Under the pieces are notes generated by a model. That model did not search any database and was not told the origin of the DNA. It worked only from the letters and a program-made list of their open reading frames with translations. Position numbers and translations under genes: made by a program. Positions 41,122 to 50,259 of a DNA stretch of 64,000 nt are shown one piece after another (positions within the stretch are counted from its first letter, which is position 1; every line of letters starts with the position of its first letter). Source of the stretch: Antarctobacter sediminis (GTDB lineage: Bacteria > Pseudomonadota > Alphaproteobacteria > Rhodobacterales > Rhodobacteraceae). The stretch lies in contig NZ_JAHUZG010000001.1 of assembly GCF_019218285.1 (NCBI RefSeq), positions 620,001 through 684,000 on the forward strand. Reading direction: 5' to 3'.

Positions 41122-43899
41122 ATGACGCTGGAAGACCGCACCACCCGACTGCCGCATGCCTTTGAACCCGATCGGGGACGCGAGGCACTGGACGCCTGCC
41201 CATGGGCCACCGGCCAAACCGCCCAACTGATCGAAGGCACGGGCGGATCCAGCCCCTATTTGCGCGGGCTGTTGTTGCGCGAGGGCGGTTGGCTGGAAAC
41301 CGCCGTCGATGATCCGGAAGCCGCGATTTCATCGGTTTATGAAAGCCTTGAACAGCATTCGCCCACCGAGATCGGCGCGGCACTGCGACAGGCCAAGCGC
41401 CGGATCGCCCTGTTAAGCGCCCTTTGCGATCTGGCCGGGGCATGGCCGTTGGAGCAAGTCACCGGCACACTCAGCGATTTTGCCGACTTGTCTGTCTCGC
41501 TGGCCCTGCGCGCGGCCATCACGCCCGAAGTGTCCCGCGGCAAGCTGCCCGGCGCGACCGAGGACGATATTGCCACAGCCGGAGGCATGGTTGCCTTGGC
41601 CATGGGCAAGATGGGGGCGGGGGAGTTGAACTACTCCTCGGATATCGACCTGATCTGCCTGTTTGATGAAACGCGCTATGACCCGTCCGATTACCACGAG
41701 GCGCGCGCCTCGCTGGTGCGGGCCACGCGCAAGATGGCGGCGACGCTGAACGACCTGACAGGCGAAGGCTATGTGTTCCGCACCGATCTGCGGCTGCGCC
41801 CGGACCCGGCGGTCACACCGGTCTGTATGGCGATGGAGGCGGCGGAACGCTATTACGAAAGCGTTGGCCGAACATGGGAGCGGGCAGCCTATATCAAGGC
41901 GCGCCCGGCGGCGGGCGATCTGGATGCCGGGGCACGTTTCCTCAAGACGCTGACGCCATTCGTCTGGCGCAAGCACCTTGATTTCGCGGCCATTCAGGAC
42001 GCCCATGACATGCGCCTCAGGATCCGCGAACACAAAGGCTTTCACGGCAAGGTCGCCTTGCCGGGACATAATATGAAACTGGGACGTGGCGGTATCCGCG
42101 AGATCGAATTCTTTACCCAGACGCGTCAGTTGATTGCCGGCGGGCGCGACCCGGAACTGCGCGTGCGCGGCACGGTCGAAGGGCTGCATCGGCTGGCGGA
42201 AAAAGGCTGGATTCCGACCGAAGCGGCCGAAACACTGTCAGATCATTACCGCGCACACCGCGAGGTGGAACATCGCATCCAGATGATCGGCGACGCCCAG
42301 ACACACGACCTTCCGAAATCGCCCGAAGGGATGCAGCGGCTGGCTTGCCTCATGGGGTCCGAGTTGAATGCGCTTGAAGCGGATCTGGTGGCCCGCCTGA
42401 CCGAAGTCCACGAACTGACCGAAGGGTTCTTTGCTCCCGGTGCAGGCGCTTCGCCTCAGATCCCGGAAATTTTTGCCAACAGTCAGTTGCCCGCGCGCTG
42501 GGTCAACTACCCGTGTTTGCGGTCGGAACGTGCGGTCACGATCTTCGAGAGGCTCCAGCCCGAAATCCTGCGACGACTGAGCGAAACCGATCGCCCTGAC
42601 GAAGCGCTGATGGCGTTTGACAGTTTCCTTGCGGGGCTGCCTGCGGGGGTGCAGCTGTTTTCCCTATTCGAGGCCAATCACCAGTTGATCGATCTGCTGG
42701 TCGACATCGTTGGCACCTCGCCTGATCTGGCCCGCTACCTCTCGCGCAACGCGAGCGTTTTTGACGCAGTGATCGCCGGGGATTTCTTTAGCGCGTGGCC
42801 CGGTGCAGATGCGCTGCGGCTGTCGTTGATGGATCAATTGGAACGGGCCGGGGATTACGAACACAAGCTGGACGCGGCCCGCCGATGGGCGAAAGACTGG
42901 CATTTTCGCATAGGGGTTCACCTGCTGCGCGGGCTGATGGGCCCCGAAGAGGCAGGCAAGGCCTATGCGGACCTTGCCGGGGCGGCGCTTGCGGCGGTCT
43001 TTCCACAGGTCCAGACCATGTTCGCTGAGAAACACGGCCCGCCTCCGGGCCGTGGTGCGGTCGTTCTGGGCATGGGGTCTCTGGGGTCGCGCCGACAACA
43101 TGCCCGGTCGGATCTGGACGTGATCGTGATTTACGATGCCGAAGGCGTCGAGGCCTCGGAGGGACGCAAACCCTTGGCCAGCCGCACATACTACGCCCGC
43201 CTGACTCAGGCCTTGATCACCGCGATGAGCGCACCGATGGCGCAGGGGCGGCTTTATGAAATCGACATGCGGCTGCGTCCGTCGGGCAATCAGGGGCCGG
43301 TGGCGACGTCCTGGGCTTCTTTCCAAAGCTACCAGCGCGACGAAGCGTGGGTCTGGGAACACTTGGCGCTGACGCGCGCCCGCGTCGTGGCGGGTCCCGG
43401 CGATCTGGCCGCGGATGTCGAGGCATTGCGCCGCGAGGTCATCGGCACGCCCGGTGACCGGTCCGAGGTCTTGCAAGCTGTGGCCAAGATGCGCGCCCGC
43501 ATCGCGGCGGCCAAGGCACCAGCAGGGCCTTTGGACGCCAAGATCGGCCCGGGGCGATTGCAGGATATCGAACTGTTTGCCCAGATGTGCGCGTTGATGG
43601 CAGGCCGGCCCGTTCGCGAAACGCCGCGCGCCCTGCGTTTGGCGGATTGGCTGGCCGAAGACGACCGCAAGGCATTGATCGAAGCCTACGAGCTGTTTTG
43701 GACCTTGCAGATCGGTGCCCGACTGGTCAGCGAAGAGGCGCTGGATCCGGAAAAACTGGGTTCGGGGGGCTGTGGTTTCCTGTTGAGGCTGATCGGTGCG
43801 GCGTGCATGGACACGTTGCGGTCGCAACTGGAAGCGCAGGCCGGGCGCGCTGAGGCGATCATCGACAAGGTATTGCCCGAACCGGAGGAAGAGACATGA
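41122..43899 (+). CDS. glnE: Bifunctional glutamine synthetase adenylyltransferase/deadenylylase
   Basis: This 925-residue cytoplasmic enzyme attaches AMP to glutamine synthetase under nitrogen excess and removes it under limitation, under PII control. Two nucleotidyltransferase domains are visible: the N-terminal one with LAMGKMGAGELNYSSDIDLICLFD (deadenylylase, SD.D metal site), and the C-terminal one with LGMGSLGSRRQHARSDLDVIVIYD (adenylyltransferase). GlnD/PII-uridylyltransferase-like helical domains follow each (for example MKLGRGGIREIEFFTQTRQLI). I chose the ATG at 41122, where the family similarity begins; 72 upstream codons in the same frame run antisense through the ybaK-like gene. 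The stop overlaps the start of a small downstream gene. Confidence 0.95.
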   Translation: MTLEDRTTRLPHAFEPDRGREALDACPWATGQTAQLIEGTGGSSPYLRGLLLREGGWLETAVDDPEAAISSVYESLEQHSPTEIGAALRQAKRRIALLSALCDLAGAWPLEQVTGTLSDFADLSVSLALRAAITPEVSRGKLPGATEDDIATAGGMVALAMGKMGAGELNYSSDIDLICLFDETRYDPSDYHEARASLVRATRKMAATLNDLTGEGYVFRTDLRLRPDPAVTPVCMAMEAAERYYESVGRTWERAAYIKARPAAGDLDAGARFLKTLTPFVWRKHLDFAAIQDAHDMRLRIREHKGFHGKVALPGHNMKLGRGGIREIEFFTQTRQLIAGGRDPELRVRGTVEGLHRLAEKGWIPTEAAETLSDHYRAHREVEHRIQMIGDAQTHDLPKSPEGMQRLACLMGSELNALEADLVARLTEVHELTEGFFAPGAGASPQIPEIFANSQLPARWVNYPCLRSERAVTIFERLQPEILRRLSETDRPDEALMAFDSFLAGLPAGVQLFSLFEANHQLIDLLVDIVGTSPDLARYLSRNASVFDAVIAGDFFSAWPGADALRLSLMDQLERAGDYEHKLDAARRWAKDWHFRIGVHLLRGLMGPEEAGKAYADLAGAALAAVFPQVQTMFAEKHGPPPGRGAVVLGMGSLGSRRQHARSDLDVIVIYDAEGVEASEGRKPLASRTYYARLTQALITAMSAPMAQGRLYEIDMRLRPSGNQGPVATSWASFQSYQRDEAWVWEHLALTRARVVAGPGDLAADVEALRREVIGTPGDRSEVLQAVAKMRARIAAAKAPAGPLDAKIGPGRLQDIELFAQMCALMAGRPVRETPRALRLADWLAEDDRKALIEAYELFWTLQIGARLVSEEALDPEKLGSGGCGFLLRLIGAACMDTLRSQLEAQAGRAEAIIDKVLPEPEEET

Positions 43900-44177
43900 A
43901 ACACGGTGATCCGATGGACCCGAAGGGCTTGATTGCCGACGCCTATGACATGCCGGAACTGACGATCGGGGAATGCCGTTCGATCTTTCTGGACTGGGCC
44001 TTGTCGGCCCCCGATGGCGAGGACATGCAGGTTATGTTGGGGGCGCTTTTGTCCCGCTATGGCGAAGGTAAGACGCATCCGATGACCGAGGTGCTTCGGG
44101 AAGGTCTTGAAAAGGCGCAGGCCCCACGTCGGCGCGGCGGGTGGAAATCGCGGCCACGGAACACGAACCTCAACTGA
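43896..44177 (+). CDS. Small glnE-coupled protein, unknown function
   Basis: This is a 93-residue protein. The N-terminal part is mixed (LIADAYDMPELTIGECRSIFLDWALSAPDGEDMQVMLGALLSRYGEG) and the C-terminal tail is basic (RRRGGWKSRPRNTN). Its ATG overlaps the glnE stop (ATGA), so it is translated after glnE. I recognise no family, but the tight coupling suggests a conserved partner of glutamine synthetase control or merely convenient placement. A strong hairpin follows. Confidence 0.7.
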   Translation: MKHGDPMDPKGLIADAYDMPELTIGECRSIFLDWALSAPDGEDMQVMLGALLSRYGEGKTHPMTEVLREGLEKAQAPRRRGGWKSRPRNTNLN

Positions 44178-44178
44178 A

Positions 44179-44211
44179 TTTCCCCGCCCGCGGAAGTCCG
44201 GAGCGGGGAAA
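44179..44211. terminator. Hairpin between the convergent glnE and eda units
   Basis: A 9-bp perfect stem (TTTCCCCGC with GCGGGGAAA) around a 15-base loop that can itself fold lies between the two convergent transcription units. It probably acts for both. Confidence 0.65.
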
Positions 44212-44223
44212 CGTGGCGGGGTT

Positions 44224-44868
44224 TCAGGTCCGGGGCAGGGCGGCCGCAGCGCGGGCCAGCTCCTCGATCCGGGCCCAATCGCCTGCCAGTACCGCGTCTT
44301 TGGGGGCAACCCAGCTGCCGCCGACACAGAGCGTGTTCGACAGCGCAAGATAGTCGGGCGCGTTATGGGGGCTGACGCCGCCTGTGGGGCAGAAGCGGAC
44401 CTGCGGAATCGGTGCACCAATGGATTTCAACGCGGGCACACCGCCATTGGCCTCGGCGGGAAAGAATTTCTGCACGGTATAGCCGCGTTCCAGCAGGCGC
44501 ATCGCCTCGGAGGAGGTCGCAGCCCCCGGCAGCAGTGGCAGGTCTGCGGCCTCGCAAGCGTCCAGCAGTTTATCGGTTGCTCCGGGCGAAACACCGAATT
44601 TCGCACCGGCTGCCACGGCGGCCTCGACATCCGCCGGGGTCAGCAAGGTGCCGGCACCCACAACCCCACCGTCGACCTTGGCCATCTCGCGGATCACGTC
44701 CAGTGCAACAGGCGTGCGCAGGGTCACTTCGAGAACCGGTAGACCACCGGCAACCAGCGCCTCGGCCAGAGGGCGGGCATGGGCGACGTCATCGACCACC
44801 AGAACCGGAATGACGGGGGCAAGGCGGCAGAGCGCCTCGTTGCTTGTGCTGGCGTCCTGGGGAGTCAT
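44224..44868 (-). CDS. eda: 2-keto-3-deoxy-6-phosphogluconate aldolase
   Basis: This 214-residue class I aldolase splits KDPG into pyruvate and glyceraldehyde-3-phosphate, the second step of the Entner-Doudoroff pathway. It has the catalytic Glu at about 47 (PVLEVTLRT), Arg51 and the TLRT loop, GAGTLLTPADV, LLPGAATSSE, and the Schiff-base Lys134 in YTVQKFFPAEANGG, plus FCPTGGVSPHN and CVGGSW. It lies 54 bases downstream of edd in the same direction and is almost certainly co-transcribed. It could also split 4-hydroxy-2-oxoglutarate, as many of this family do. Confidence 0.96.
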   Translation of the reverse strand: MTPQDASTSNEALCRLAPVIPVLVVDDVAHARPLAEALVAGGLPVLEVTLRTPVALDVIREMAKVDGGVVGAGTLLTPADVEAAVAAGAKFGVSPGATDKLLDACEAADLPLLPGAATSSEAMRLLERGYTVQKFFPAEANGGVPALKSIGAPIPQVRFCPTGGVSPHNAPDYLALSNTLCVGGSWVAPKDAVLAGDWARIEELARAAAALPRT

Positions 44869-44922
44869 GGATGGGGTCTCGCTTTGTATAGATCGTAAGT
44901 TTTGCTCGGGGCAGAATCGGCG

Positions 44923-46728
44923 TCACACCACCACGGCGGCACCGTTGGAGGCAAGGCCGACATTCTGGCGGAAGGCTTCGAACAGTTCGCGCCCGACGCC
45001 GTGGCCGTTCCCGGTCAGGTCGGCAGTGACGGGATCACGGCTGTCGAAATCCGCCGCAAGGGTTTCAATCGTACCGTTGACCGCATCCACGCGCACCACG
45101 TCACCATCGCGCAGGCGCGCCAGCGGCCCACCGTTCGCCGCCTCGGGTGAAATATGGATCGCGGCGGGCACCTTGCCCGAGGCACCGGACATGCGCCCAT
45201 CGGTGACCAGCGCCACCTTTAGACCGCGATCCTGAAGGACCGCCAGCGTCGGCAGCAAACCGTGCAGCTCTGGCATCCCGTTGGACTTCGGCCCCTGAAA
45301 ACGCACCACAACAACGGTGTCCGAGGTGAACTCGCCCGCCTTGAAGGCGGTCTTTACGCTTTCCTGATCGTGGAAAATCCGCGCCGGTGCCTCGATCACA
45401 TGGCGTTCGGGGGCGACAGCGGAAACCTTGATCATGCCGTGGCCAAGGTTGCCGTAGAGCTGTTTCAAGCCGCCGGTCGACTGAAAGGGATCGCGCGCGG
45501 GACGCAGGATCTTGTCATTCTGGCTTTCACGCGGACCGTCGCGATAGGTGACTTCGCCGTCTGTCAAAACCGGTTCGCGGGTGTAAAGTGACAGACCATC
45601 GCCAGCGACGGTCTTTACCTCGTCATGCAGAAGGCCCGCATCCAGCAGATCCCCGATCATGTATTGCAGCCCGCCCGCCGCGTGGAAATGGTTCACATCC
45701 GCAAGGCCGTTTGGATACACCTTGGCCATCAGCGGCGTGACCGAACTGATCTCGTCGAAATCTTCCAGTTCCAGCACGACACCGGCGGCGCGGGCCATGG
45801 CAGGCAGGTGCAGCACGAGGTTGGTAGAGCCGCCCGTCGCCATCAGGCCGACGATCCCGTTCACAAAAGCCTTGGCGTCCAGAACGTCGCAGACAGGACG
45901 ATAGGCATTGCCCAGTTGGGTGATCGACAACGCATGTTTTGCCGCTTCGGCGGTCAGTGCTTCGCGCAGCGGAGTGCCCGGGTTGATAAAGCTGGTGCCC
46001 GGCAGGTGCAGGCCCATGAACTCCATCAGCATCTGGTTGGAATTGGCGGTGCCGTAGAAGGTACAGGTGCCCGGCCCGTGGTACGAGGCCATCTCGGCCT
46101 CCATCAGCTTGTCGCGCCCGACTTCGCCGGTGGCGAATTGCTGACGTACCTTGGCTTTCTGGTCATTGGGCAGACCGCTGGTCATGGGACCGGCGGGAAT
46201 GAACAGGCCCGGCAAATACCCAAAGGTGGCTGCCGCGATAACCAGCCCCGGCACGATCTTGTCGCAGACGCCCAGATAGACCGCCGCGTCGAAGGTATTG
46301 TGCGACAGCGCCACACCGGCGGCCAGCGCGATCACATCGCGTGAAAACAGCGACAATTCCATGCCGACCTGGCCCTGGGTCACGCCGTCACACATGGCGG
46401 GCACGCCACCGGCCACCTGCGCGGTGCCGCCAGCGGCGCGGGCTGCACGACGGATCACCTCGGGGTAGGTTTCGAACGGCTGGTGGGCGGACAGCATGTC
46501 ATTGTAAGCGGTGACAATGCCAAGGTTCGGCGCGCGCCCTTCGGCAAGCGCCCCCTTGTCCGCGCCCATGGCAGCATAGGCATGGGCCTGATTTCCGCAG
46601 GTTAGATGCGCCCGCCGGGGACCTTCTTCTGCGGCGCGACGCATCCGGTCCAGATAGGTGGCACGCAATGTTTCAGAGCGGGCTTCGATACGGGCAGTGA
46701 CTCGGGCGATCGTGGCGTCAAGCGGCAT
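44923..46728 (-). CDS. edd: 6-phosphogluconate dehydratase
   Basis: This 601-residue [4Fe-4S] enzyme of the IlvD/Edd family converts 6-phosphogluconate to KDPG. Its first 70 residues include [18 protein letters not shown], followed by [66 protein letters not shown] (cluster Cys residues) and [22 protein letters not shown]. The length, and the ED context with eda downstream, distinguish it from dihydroxy-acid dehydratase (about 560-620 residues). The ATG at 46728 follows AGGGAGA. A 12-bp LacI-type palindrome lies about 70-85 bases upstream, the likely control site of edd-eda. Confidence 0.96.
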   Translation of the reverse strand: MPLDATIARVTARIEARSETLRATYLDRMRRAAEEGPRRAHLTCGNQAHAYAAMGADKGALAEGRAPNLGIVTAYNDMLSAHQPFETYPEVIRRAARAAGGTAQVAGGVPAMCDGVTQGQVGMELSLFSRDVIALAAGVALSHNTFDAAVYLGVCDKIVPGLVIAAATFGYLPGLFIPAGPMTSGLPNDQKAKVRQQFATGEVGRDKLMEAEMASYHGPGTCTFYGTANSNQMLMEFMGLHLPGTSFINPGTPLREALTAEAAKHALSITQLGNAYRPVCDVLDAKAFVNGIVGLMATGGSTNLVLHLPAMARAAGVVLELEDFDEISSVTPLMAKVYPNGLADVNHFHAAGGLQYMIGDLLDAGLLHDEVKTVAGDGLSLYTREPVLTDGEVTYRDGPRESQNDKILRPARDPFQSTGGLKQLYGNLGHGMIKVSAVAPERHVIEAPARIFHDQESVKTAFKAGEFTSDTVVVVRFQGPKSNGMPELHGLLPTLAVLQDRGLKVALVTDGRMSGASGKVPAAIHISPEAANGGPLARLRDGDVVRVDAVNGTIETLAADFDSRDPVTADLTGNGHGVGRELFEAFRQNVGLASNGAAVVV

Positions 46729-46799
46729 TCGTGTCTCCCTTCGGGATCGGCTATGGCCTGGCTTTGGCCGTTCCATGCGGTTGCGCGTTGCATACGATA

Positions 46800-46811
46800 G
46801 TTAGCGCTAAC
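46800..46811. promoter_or_regulatory. LacI-type operator upstream of edd-eda
   Basis: GTTAGCGCTAAC is a perfect palindrome with the central CG step typical of LacI-family operators such as those of gluconate and carbon regulators. It lies 72 bases upstream of the edd start in the edd/methyltransferase gap. No LacI-type gene is nearby. Confidence 0.65.
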
Positions 46812-46895
46812 GGTAAAGGCCCGATTGTGGCGGCCCGCTGCTGCGGCTATGTGGGGACGCTTCCGCACTCCGTGTTTTCCAGCTAAGCGAAACCC

Positions 46896-48104
46896 ATGAT
46901 GGATTCCAATACCCCAACGGCCCGCGCCGTACTGCGCATGAAACCCAAGGCGAACGCCCGCGCTATCCGGCGTGGTGCGCCGTGGGTCTTTGACAATGAA
47001 CTGGTTCTCGACCGGCGGACCAAGGGGCTGGCCCCCGGCAGCATCGCGACGCTGGAAGATGGCGAACGCAAACCGCTGGCGACCGTCGCGGTGAACCCCG
47101 GATCGCGGATCGTGGCCCGGGTGCTGGACCGTGACGCCGATGCCCGGATCGACGGAGCATGGTTCACCAAACGTCTGCGCAAGGCGCTTTCGCTGCGCGA
47201 GGCCGTCTATGATGCGCCGTTTTATCGGCTGGTTCACGCCGAGGGTGATGGACTGCCCGGGCTGGTGATCGACCGGTTTGGCGACACCTGCGTGGTTCAA
47301 CCCAATGCCGCATGGGCCGAGGCGCATCTGGACCTTCTGACACAGGCTCTTGTCGATGTGACAGGCGTTGCCAATGTGCTGAAGAACGCCGGCGGGCGCG
47401 GGCGCGCGCTGGAGGGGCTGGACGATGTAGATGCCGTCCTGCGCGGCGCGGCACCCGAAGGGGCGCTGCCCGTTGTCATGAACGGTGCCACCTACATGGC
47501 GGACCTGACCGGGGGCCAGAAAACCGGGCTGTTCTTTGACCAACGGGATAACCACGGGTTTGTCGCCCGGCTGGCCAAAGACCGCTCGGTTCTGGACGTG
47601 TTTTCCCATGTCGGCGGCTTTGCCCTGGCGGCCTTGGCCGGAGGGGCCTCCAACGCGCTGGCGGTCGATGGTTCGGCTCCCGCACTGACCCTGGCCGAAG
47701 AAGGTGCCGCGCGCATGGGCGCCGCGGAACGTTTTGCCACGCGCCAAGGCGACGCTTTTGACACGCTGGATGCGCTTGCGACGGAAAACGCGGCCTTCGA
47801 TCTAGTGGTTTGCGACCCGCCTGCCTTTGCGCCCAACAAACCCGCGTTGGAAAAGGGATTGCGCGCCTATGAACGTGTCGCACGGCTTGCCGCGCCGCTG
47901 GTGCAGACCGATGGCTTCCTTGCGCTCTGCTCTTGTTCTCATGCCGCGGACCTGAACGCCTTCACGGGGGCTTGCCTGCGTGGCATCGGGCGTTCTGGAC
48001 GACGGGCGCAACTGATACACACCGGGTATGCCGGGCCGGATCACCCCCTGTTGCCGCAACTGGCCGAGTCAGGCTACCTCAAGGCTCTGGTCTTTCGCCT
48101 GTGA
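46896..48104 (+). CDS. RlmI-like class I SAM-dependent rRNA methyltransferase
   Basis: This 402-residue protein has an N-terminal PUA-like RNA-binding region (VLRMKPKANARAIRRGAPWVFDNELVL), a central part with VHAEGDGLPGLVIDRFG and QKTGLFFDQRDNHG, the SAM-binding motif I VLDVFSHVGGFALAALAGGA, and the catalytic-type CDPPAFAPNK followed by LALCSCSHA. This matches RlmI/YccW, which makes 5-methylcytosine in 23S rRNA (C1962 in E. coli). The exact target here is inferred. It is co-directional with the PIN gene, whose GTG overlaps its stop (GTGA). Confidence 0.9.
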   Translation: MMDSNTPTARAVLRMKPKANARAIRRGAPWVFDNELVLDRRTKGLAPGSIATLEDGERKPLATVAVNPGSRIVARVLDRDADARIDGAWFTKRLRKALSLREAVYDAPFYRLVHAEGDGLPGLVIDRFGDTCVVQPNAAWAEAHLDLLTQALVDVTGVANVLKNAGGRGRALEGLDDVDAVLRGAAPEGALPVVMNGATYMADLTGGQKTGLFFDQRDNHGFVARLAKDRSVLDVFSHVGGFALAALAGGASNALAVDGSAPALTLAEEGAARMGAAERFATRQGDAFDTLDALATENAAFDLVVCDPPAFAPNKPALEKGLRAYERVARLAAPLVQTDGFLALCSCSHAADLNAFTGACLRGIGRSGRRAQLIHTGYAGPDHPLLPQLAESGYLKALVFRL

Positions 48105-48643
48105 AGGTTCTGCTGGACACCTGCGTTCTGTACCCGACGGTTATGCGCGAGGTGCTGCTGGGGGCGGCGCGGGCGGGGTTTTACACACCGCTCTGGTCCG
48201 CCCGTATCCTCGAAGAATGGGCCCGCGCCGCCCGCAAGATCGGCCCCGGCGGCGAGGAACAGGCACGCGGAGAAATCGCGCTGACCCGCGCCGCGTGGCC
48301 TGCCGCCGAGGTGACATGCAAGCCTTCGCTAGAGGCGCGGCTTTGGCTGCCTGATCCCAACGACCTGCATGTGCTGGCCGCCGCCATTGCCGGGAATGCC
48401 GATGTGATCGTCACCATGAACGCCGGGGATTTCCCGCGCGGCACCCTTGCCGAAGAGGGCCTGTCCCGTGCCGATCCCGACGGGTTTCTGCTGGGGTTCT
48501 ACCAGAGCCGCCCAGAGGTCATGGCAGAGGTCGCCGACAAGGTTCGCGCCAAGGCCGAAACGCTGTCCGGCGCCCCATGGAGCGTGCGGAACCTGTTGAA
48601 AAAGGCCCGCCTGCCGCGTCTGGGAAAGGCGCTGGCCACCTGA
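48101..48643 (+). CDS. PIN domain protein
   Basis: This 180-residue protein has the PIN nuclease plan: KVLLDTCVLYPTVMREVL with the first Asp, LWSARILEEWARA, LPDPNDLHVLAAAIAGNADVIVTMNAGDFP with the Asp and Asn-Asp pair, and a C-terminal basic tail (KKARLPRLGKALAT). Such proteins are Mg-dependent RNases and often toxins, but there is no antitoxin gene adjacent: the upstream partner is a rRNA methyltransferase with an overlapping stop (GTGA). The protein resembles a PIN family I remember as conserved in Rhodobacterales, which argues for an RNA-processing role rather than a classical toxin. Confidence 0.8.
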   Translation: MKVLLDTCVLYPTVMREVLLGAARAGFYTPLWSARILEEWARAARKIGPGGEEQARGEIALTRAAWPAAEVTCKPSLEARLWLPDPNDLHVLAAAIAGNADVIVTMNAGDFPRGTLAEEGLSRADPDGFLLGFYQSRPEVMAEVADKVRAKAETLSGAPWSVRNLLKKARLPRLGKALAT

Positions 48644-48688
48644 CCTTGCAGGGCGGGGGCGGGCGCTTTATCTGTCGCAGGAAACCCG

Positions 48689-49798
48689 ATGAATTCCGTC
48701 GGACACCACGAAGGACGATCCGTGCAACCACCCCGCCTTGAAATCCGTGACATCATTCGACGCTACGACGGCAAGCCGGTGGTCAACAATGTCTCTCTGG
48801 CGATCCAACCCGGCCGGGTGACCTGCCTGCTGGGGCCGTCCGGTTGCGGCAAATCCACCACCCTGCGGATCATCGCCGGGGTCGAGATGCAGGATTCCGG
48901 CACGATCCATATCGATGGCAAACTGATCTGCGACACGGTCTATCGTGTGCCGCCGGAACGTCGGTCGGTTGGGTTGATGTTTCAGGATTTTGCCCTGTTC
49001 CCGCACCTCAGTGTCGGCGAAAACGTTGCCTTTGGCCTGAAAGGCCCCGGCGCCGAAAAGAAAGACCGCGCGCGGGAATATCTCGAACGGGTCGGGCTCG
49101 CGGGTTACATCGACGATTATCCCCACCAATTGTCCGGCGGCGAACAACAACGCGTGGCACTCGCGCGGGCACTGGCCCCCAAGCCGCGCCTCATGCTCAT
49201 GGACGAACCGTTTTCGGGGTTGGACAACCGCCTGCGCGACGGCATCCGGGACGAAACTCTGGAACTTCTGAAAGAGGAAGGCACATCGGTTCTGCTCGTC
49301 ACGCACGAACCCGAAGAGGCCATGCGCATGGCCGATGAAATTGCCCTGATGCGCAAGGGCAATATCGTCCAGCTTGGCGCACCTTACAACGTCTATAACG
49401 CGCCCGTAGATCGTGAGGCTGTCGCCTTTTTCAGCGATATCAATACGCTGCGGGGCAAAGTTCAGGGCGCGCTGGTCGCCACCCCCTTTGGCCAGTTCCT
49501 CGCCCCGGGTTATGCCGATGGCACAGAGGTCGAGATCGTGTTCCGCCCGCAGCACGTCAGCATTGATTTCGACCGCGCCGGCAAGGGGCCAAGCCCCTCG
49601 GCCAAGACCGGCGCTCCGGCGCGCGGCGTGGTCCAGCGTGCGCGCTTCATGGGGTCGGAAAGCCTTGTCGAATTCCGAATGGATCACGACGGCGAGAAAC
49701 TGCGCGCCACGGTGCCCAATGTCTTTCTGCCCAAACCGGGCACGCCGATGTGGCTCAGCATCCGCCGCGACCGCTGTTTCGTTTTCCCGGCCAGCTAG
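48689..49798 (+). CDS. ABC transporter ATP-binding protein, FbpC/PotA-like, orphan
   Basis: This 369-residue ATPase has Walker A GPSGCGKST at about 49-57, Q-loop FQDFALFPH, signature LSGGEQQRVALARAL at about 148-162, Walker B LMLMDEP, D-loop SGLDN and switch His in LLVTHEPEEAM. A C-terminal TOBE-like domain follows (GRKVQGALV...VRFMGSESLVEFRMDHDGEKLRATVP), as in iron(III), polyamine or sugar import ATPases. No binding protein or permease is adjacent, so it must energise a transporter encoded elsewhere. AGGAAA precedes the ATG at 48689. Its stop codon overlaps the convergent RHH stop. Confidence 0.9.
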   Translation: MNSVGHHEGRSVQPPRLEIRDIIRRYDGKPVVNNVSLAIQPGRVTCLLGPSGCGKSTTLRIIAGVEMQDSGTIHIDGKLICDTVYRVPPERRSVGLMFQDFALFPHLSVGENVAFGLKGPGAEKKDRAREYLERVGLAGYIDDYPHQLSGGEQQRVALARALAPKPRLMLMDEPFSGLDNRLRDGIRDETLELLKEEGTSVLLVTHEPEEAMRMADEIALMRKGNIVQLGAPYNVYNAPVDREAVAFFSDINTLRGKVQGALVATPFGQFLAPGYADGTEVEIVFRPQHVSIDFDRAGKGPSPSAKTGAPARGVVQRARFMGSESLVEFRMDHDGEKLRATVPNVFLPKPGTPMWLSIRRDRCFVFPAS

Positions 49799-50031
49799 AA
49801 AGACCCTGCGTCCCGGGCGGACAGCGCCTCTTGCAGCACATACACGCGGATGGAAGAGGCCAACCCCACCTCCGGATCGCGCGTTACGTCAATTTCGCTG
49901 GCCAGCGCATTGATTGTCATGCCTTTTTCTCGCGCGATCCGTCGAAATTCGCGCCAGAACACATCCTCCAGAGACACCGAGGTACGGTGCCCTTTCAAGG
50001 TCAAAGAATGTTTGACCGGACGGCCGCTCAT
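49795..50031 (-). CDS. Ribbon-helix-helix domain protein
   Basis: This 78-residue protein has a beta strand and two helices of the RHH type: HRTSVSLEDVFWREFRRIAREKGMTINALASEIDV. It is likely a small DNA-binding regulator or an antitoxin-type protein. It begins with an ATG overlapping the DUF4169 stop (ATGA) and ends overlapping the convergent ABC ATPase stop. No toxin gene is seen beside it. DNA targets are unknown. Confidence 0.75.
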   Translation of the reverse strand: MSGRPVKHSLTLKGHRTSVSLEDVFWREFRRIAREKGMTINALASEIDVTRDPEVGLASSIRVYVLQEALSARDAGSF

Positions 50032-50201
50032 TCGAGTTCGTGGCCGTCAAGATCCCGCCGAGCCTTGTCGGCTTTTGCCTTGGTCAACTCTTTTTCGGCC
50101 TTGCTCTGACCATGGCGCAAGGCGTTTTGCGCGCCTTCCCGACGCTTGTCGGTGCGGGCCTTCTGTTTGCGAAAACGGTTGAGATTCACGATCTGGGACA
50201 T
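50028..50201 (-). CDS. DUF4169 small basic protein
   Basis: This 57-residue highly charged helical protein (IVNLNRFRKQKARTDKRREGAQNALRHGQSKAEKELTKAKADKARRDLDGHELE) matches the DUF4169 family of short alphaproteobacterial proteins. It is upstream of and overlaps the RHH gene. Its function is unknown; the charge pattern suggests nucleic-acid or protein binding. Confidence 0.75.
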   Translation of the reverse strand: MSQIVNLNRFRKQKARTDKRREGAQNALRHGQSKAEKELTKAKADKARRDLDGHELE

Positions 50202-50259
50202 GCCATGATGATGCCCCGCCCAAGGGGGCAAGGCCAAGGGGTTTCTGCATATCCGGCGA

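Noticed and set aside
48101-48643. PIN gene as a classical toxin of a toxin-antitoxin pair
   Set aside because: There is no antitoxin gene next to it; the upstream gene is a large methyltransferase and the RHH gene at 49795 is on the far side of an ABC ATPase gene.
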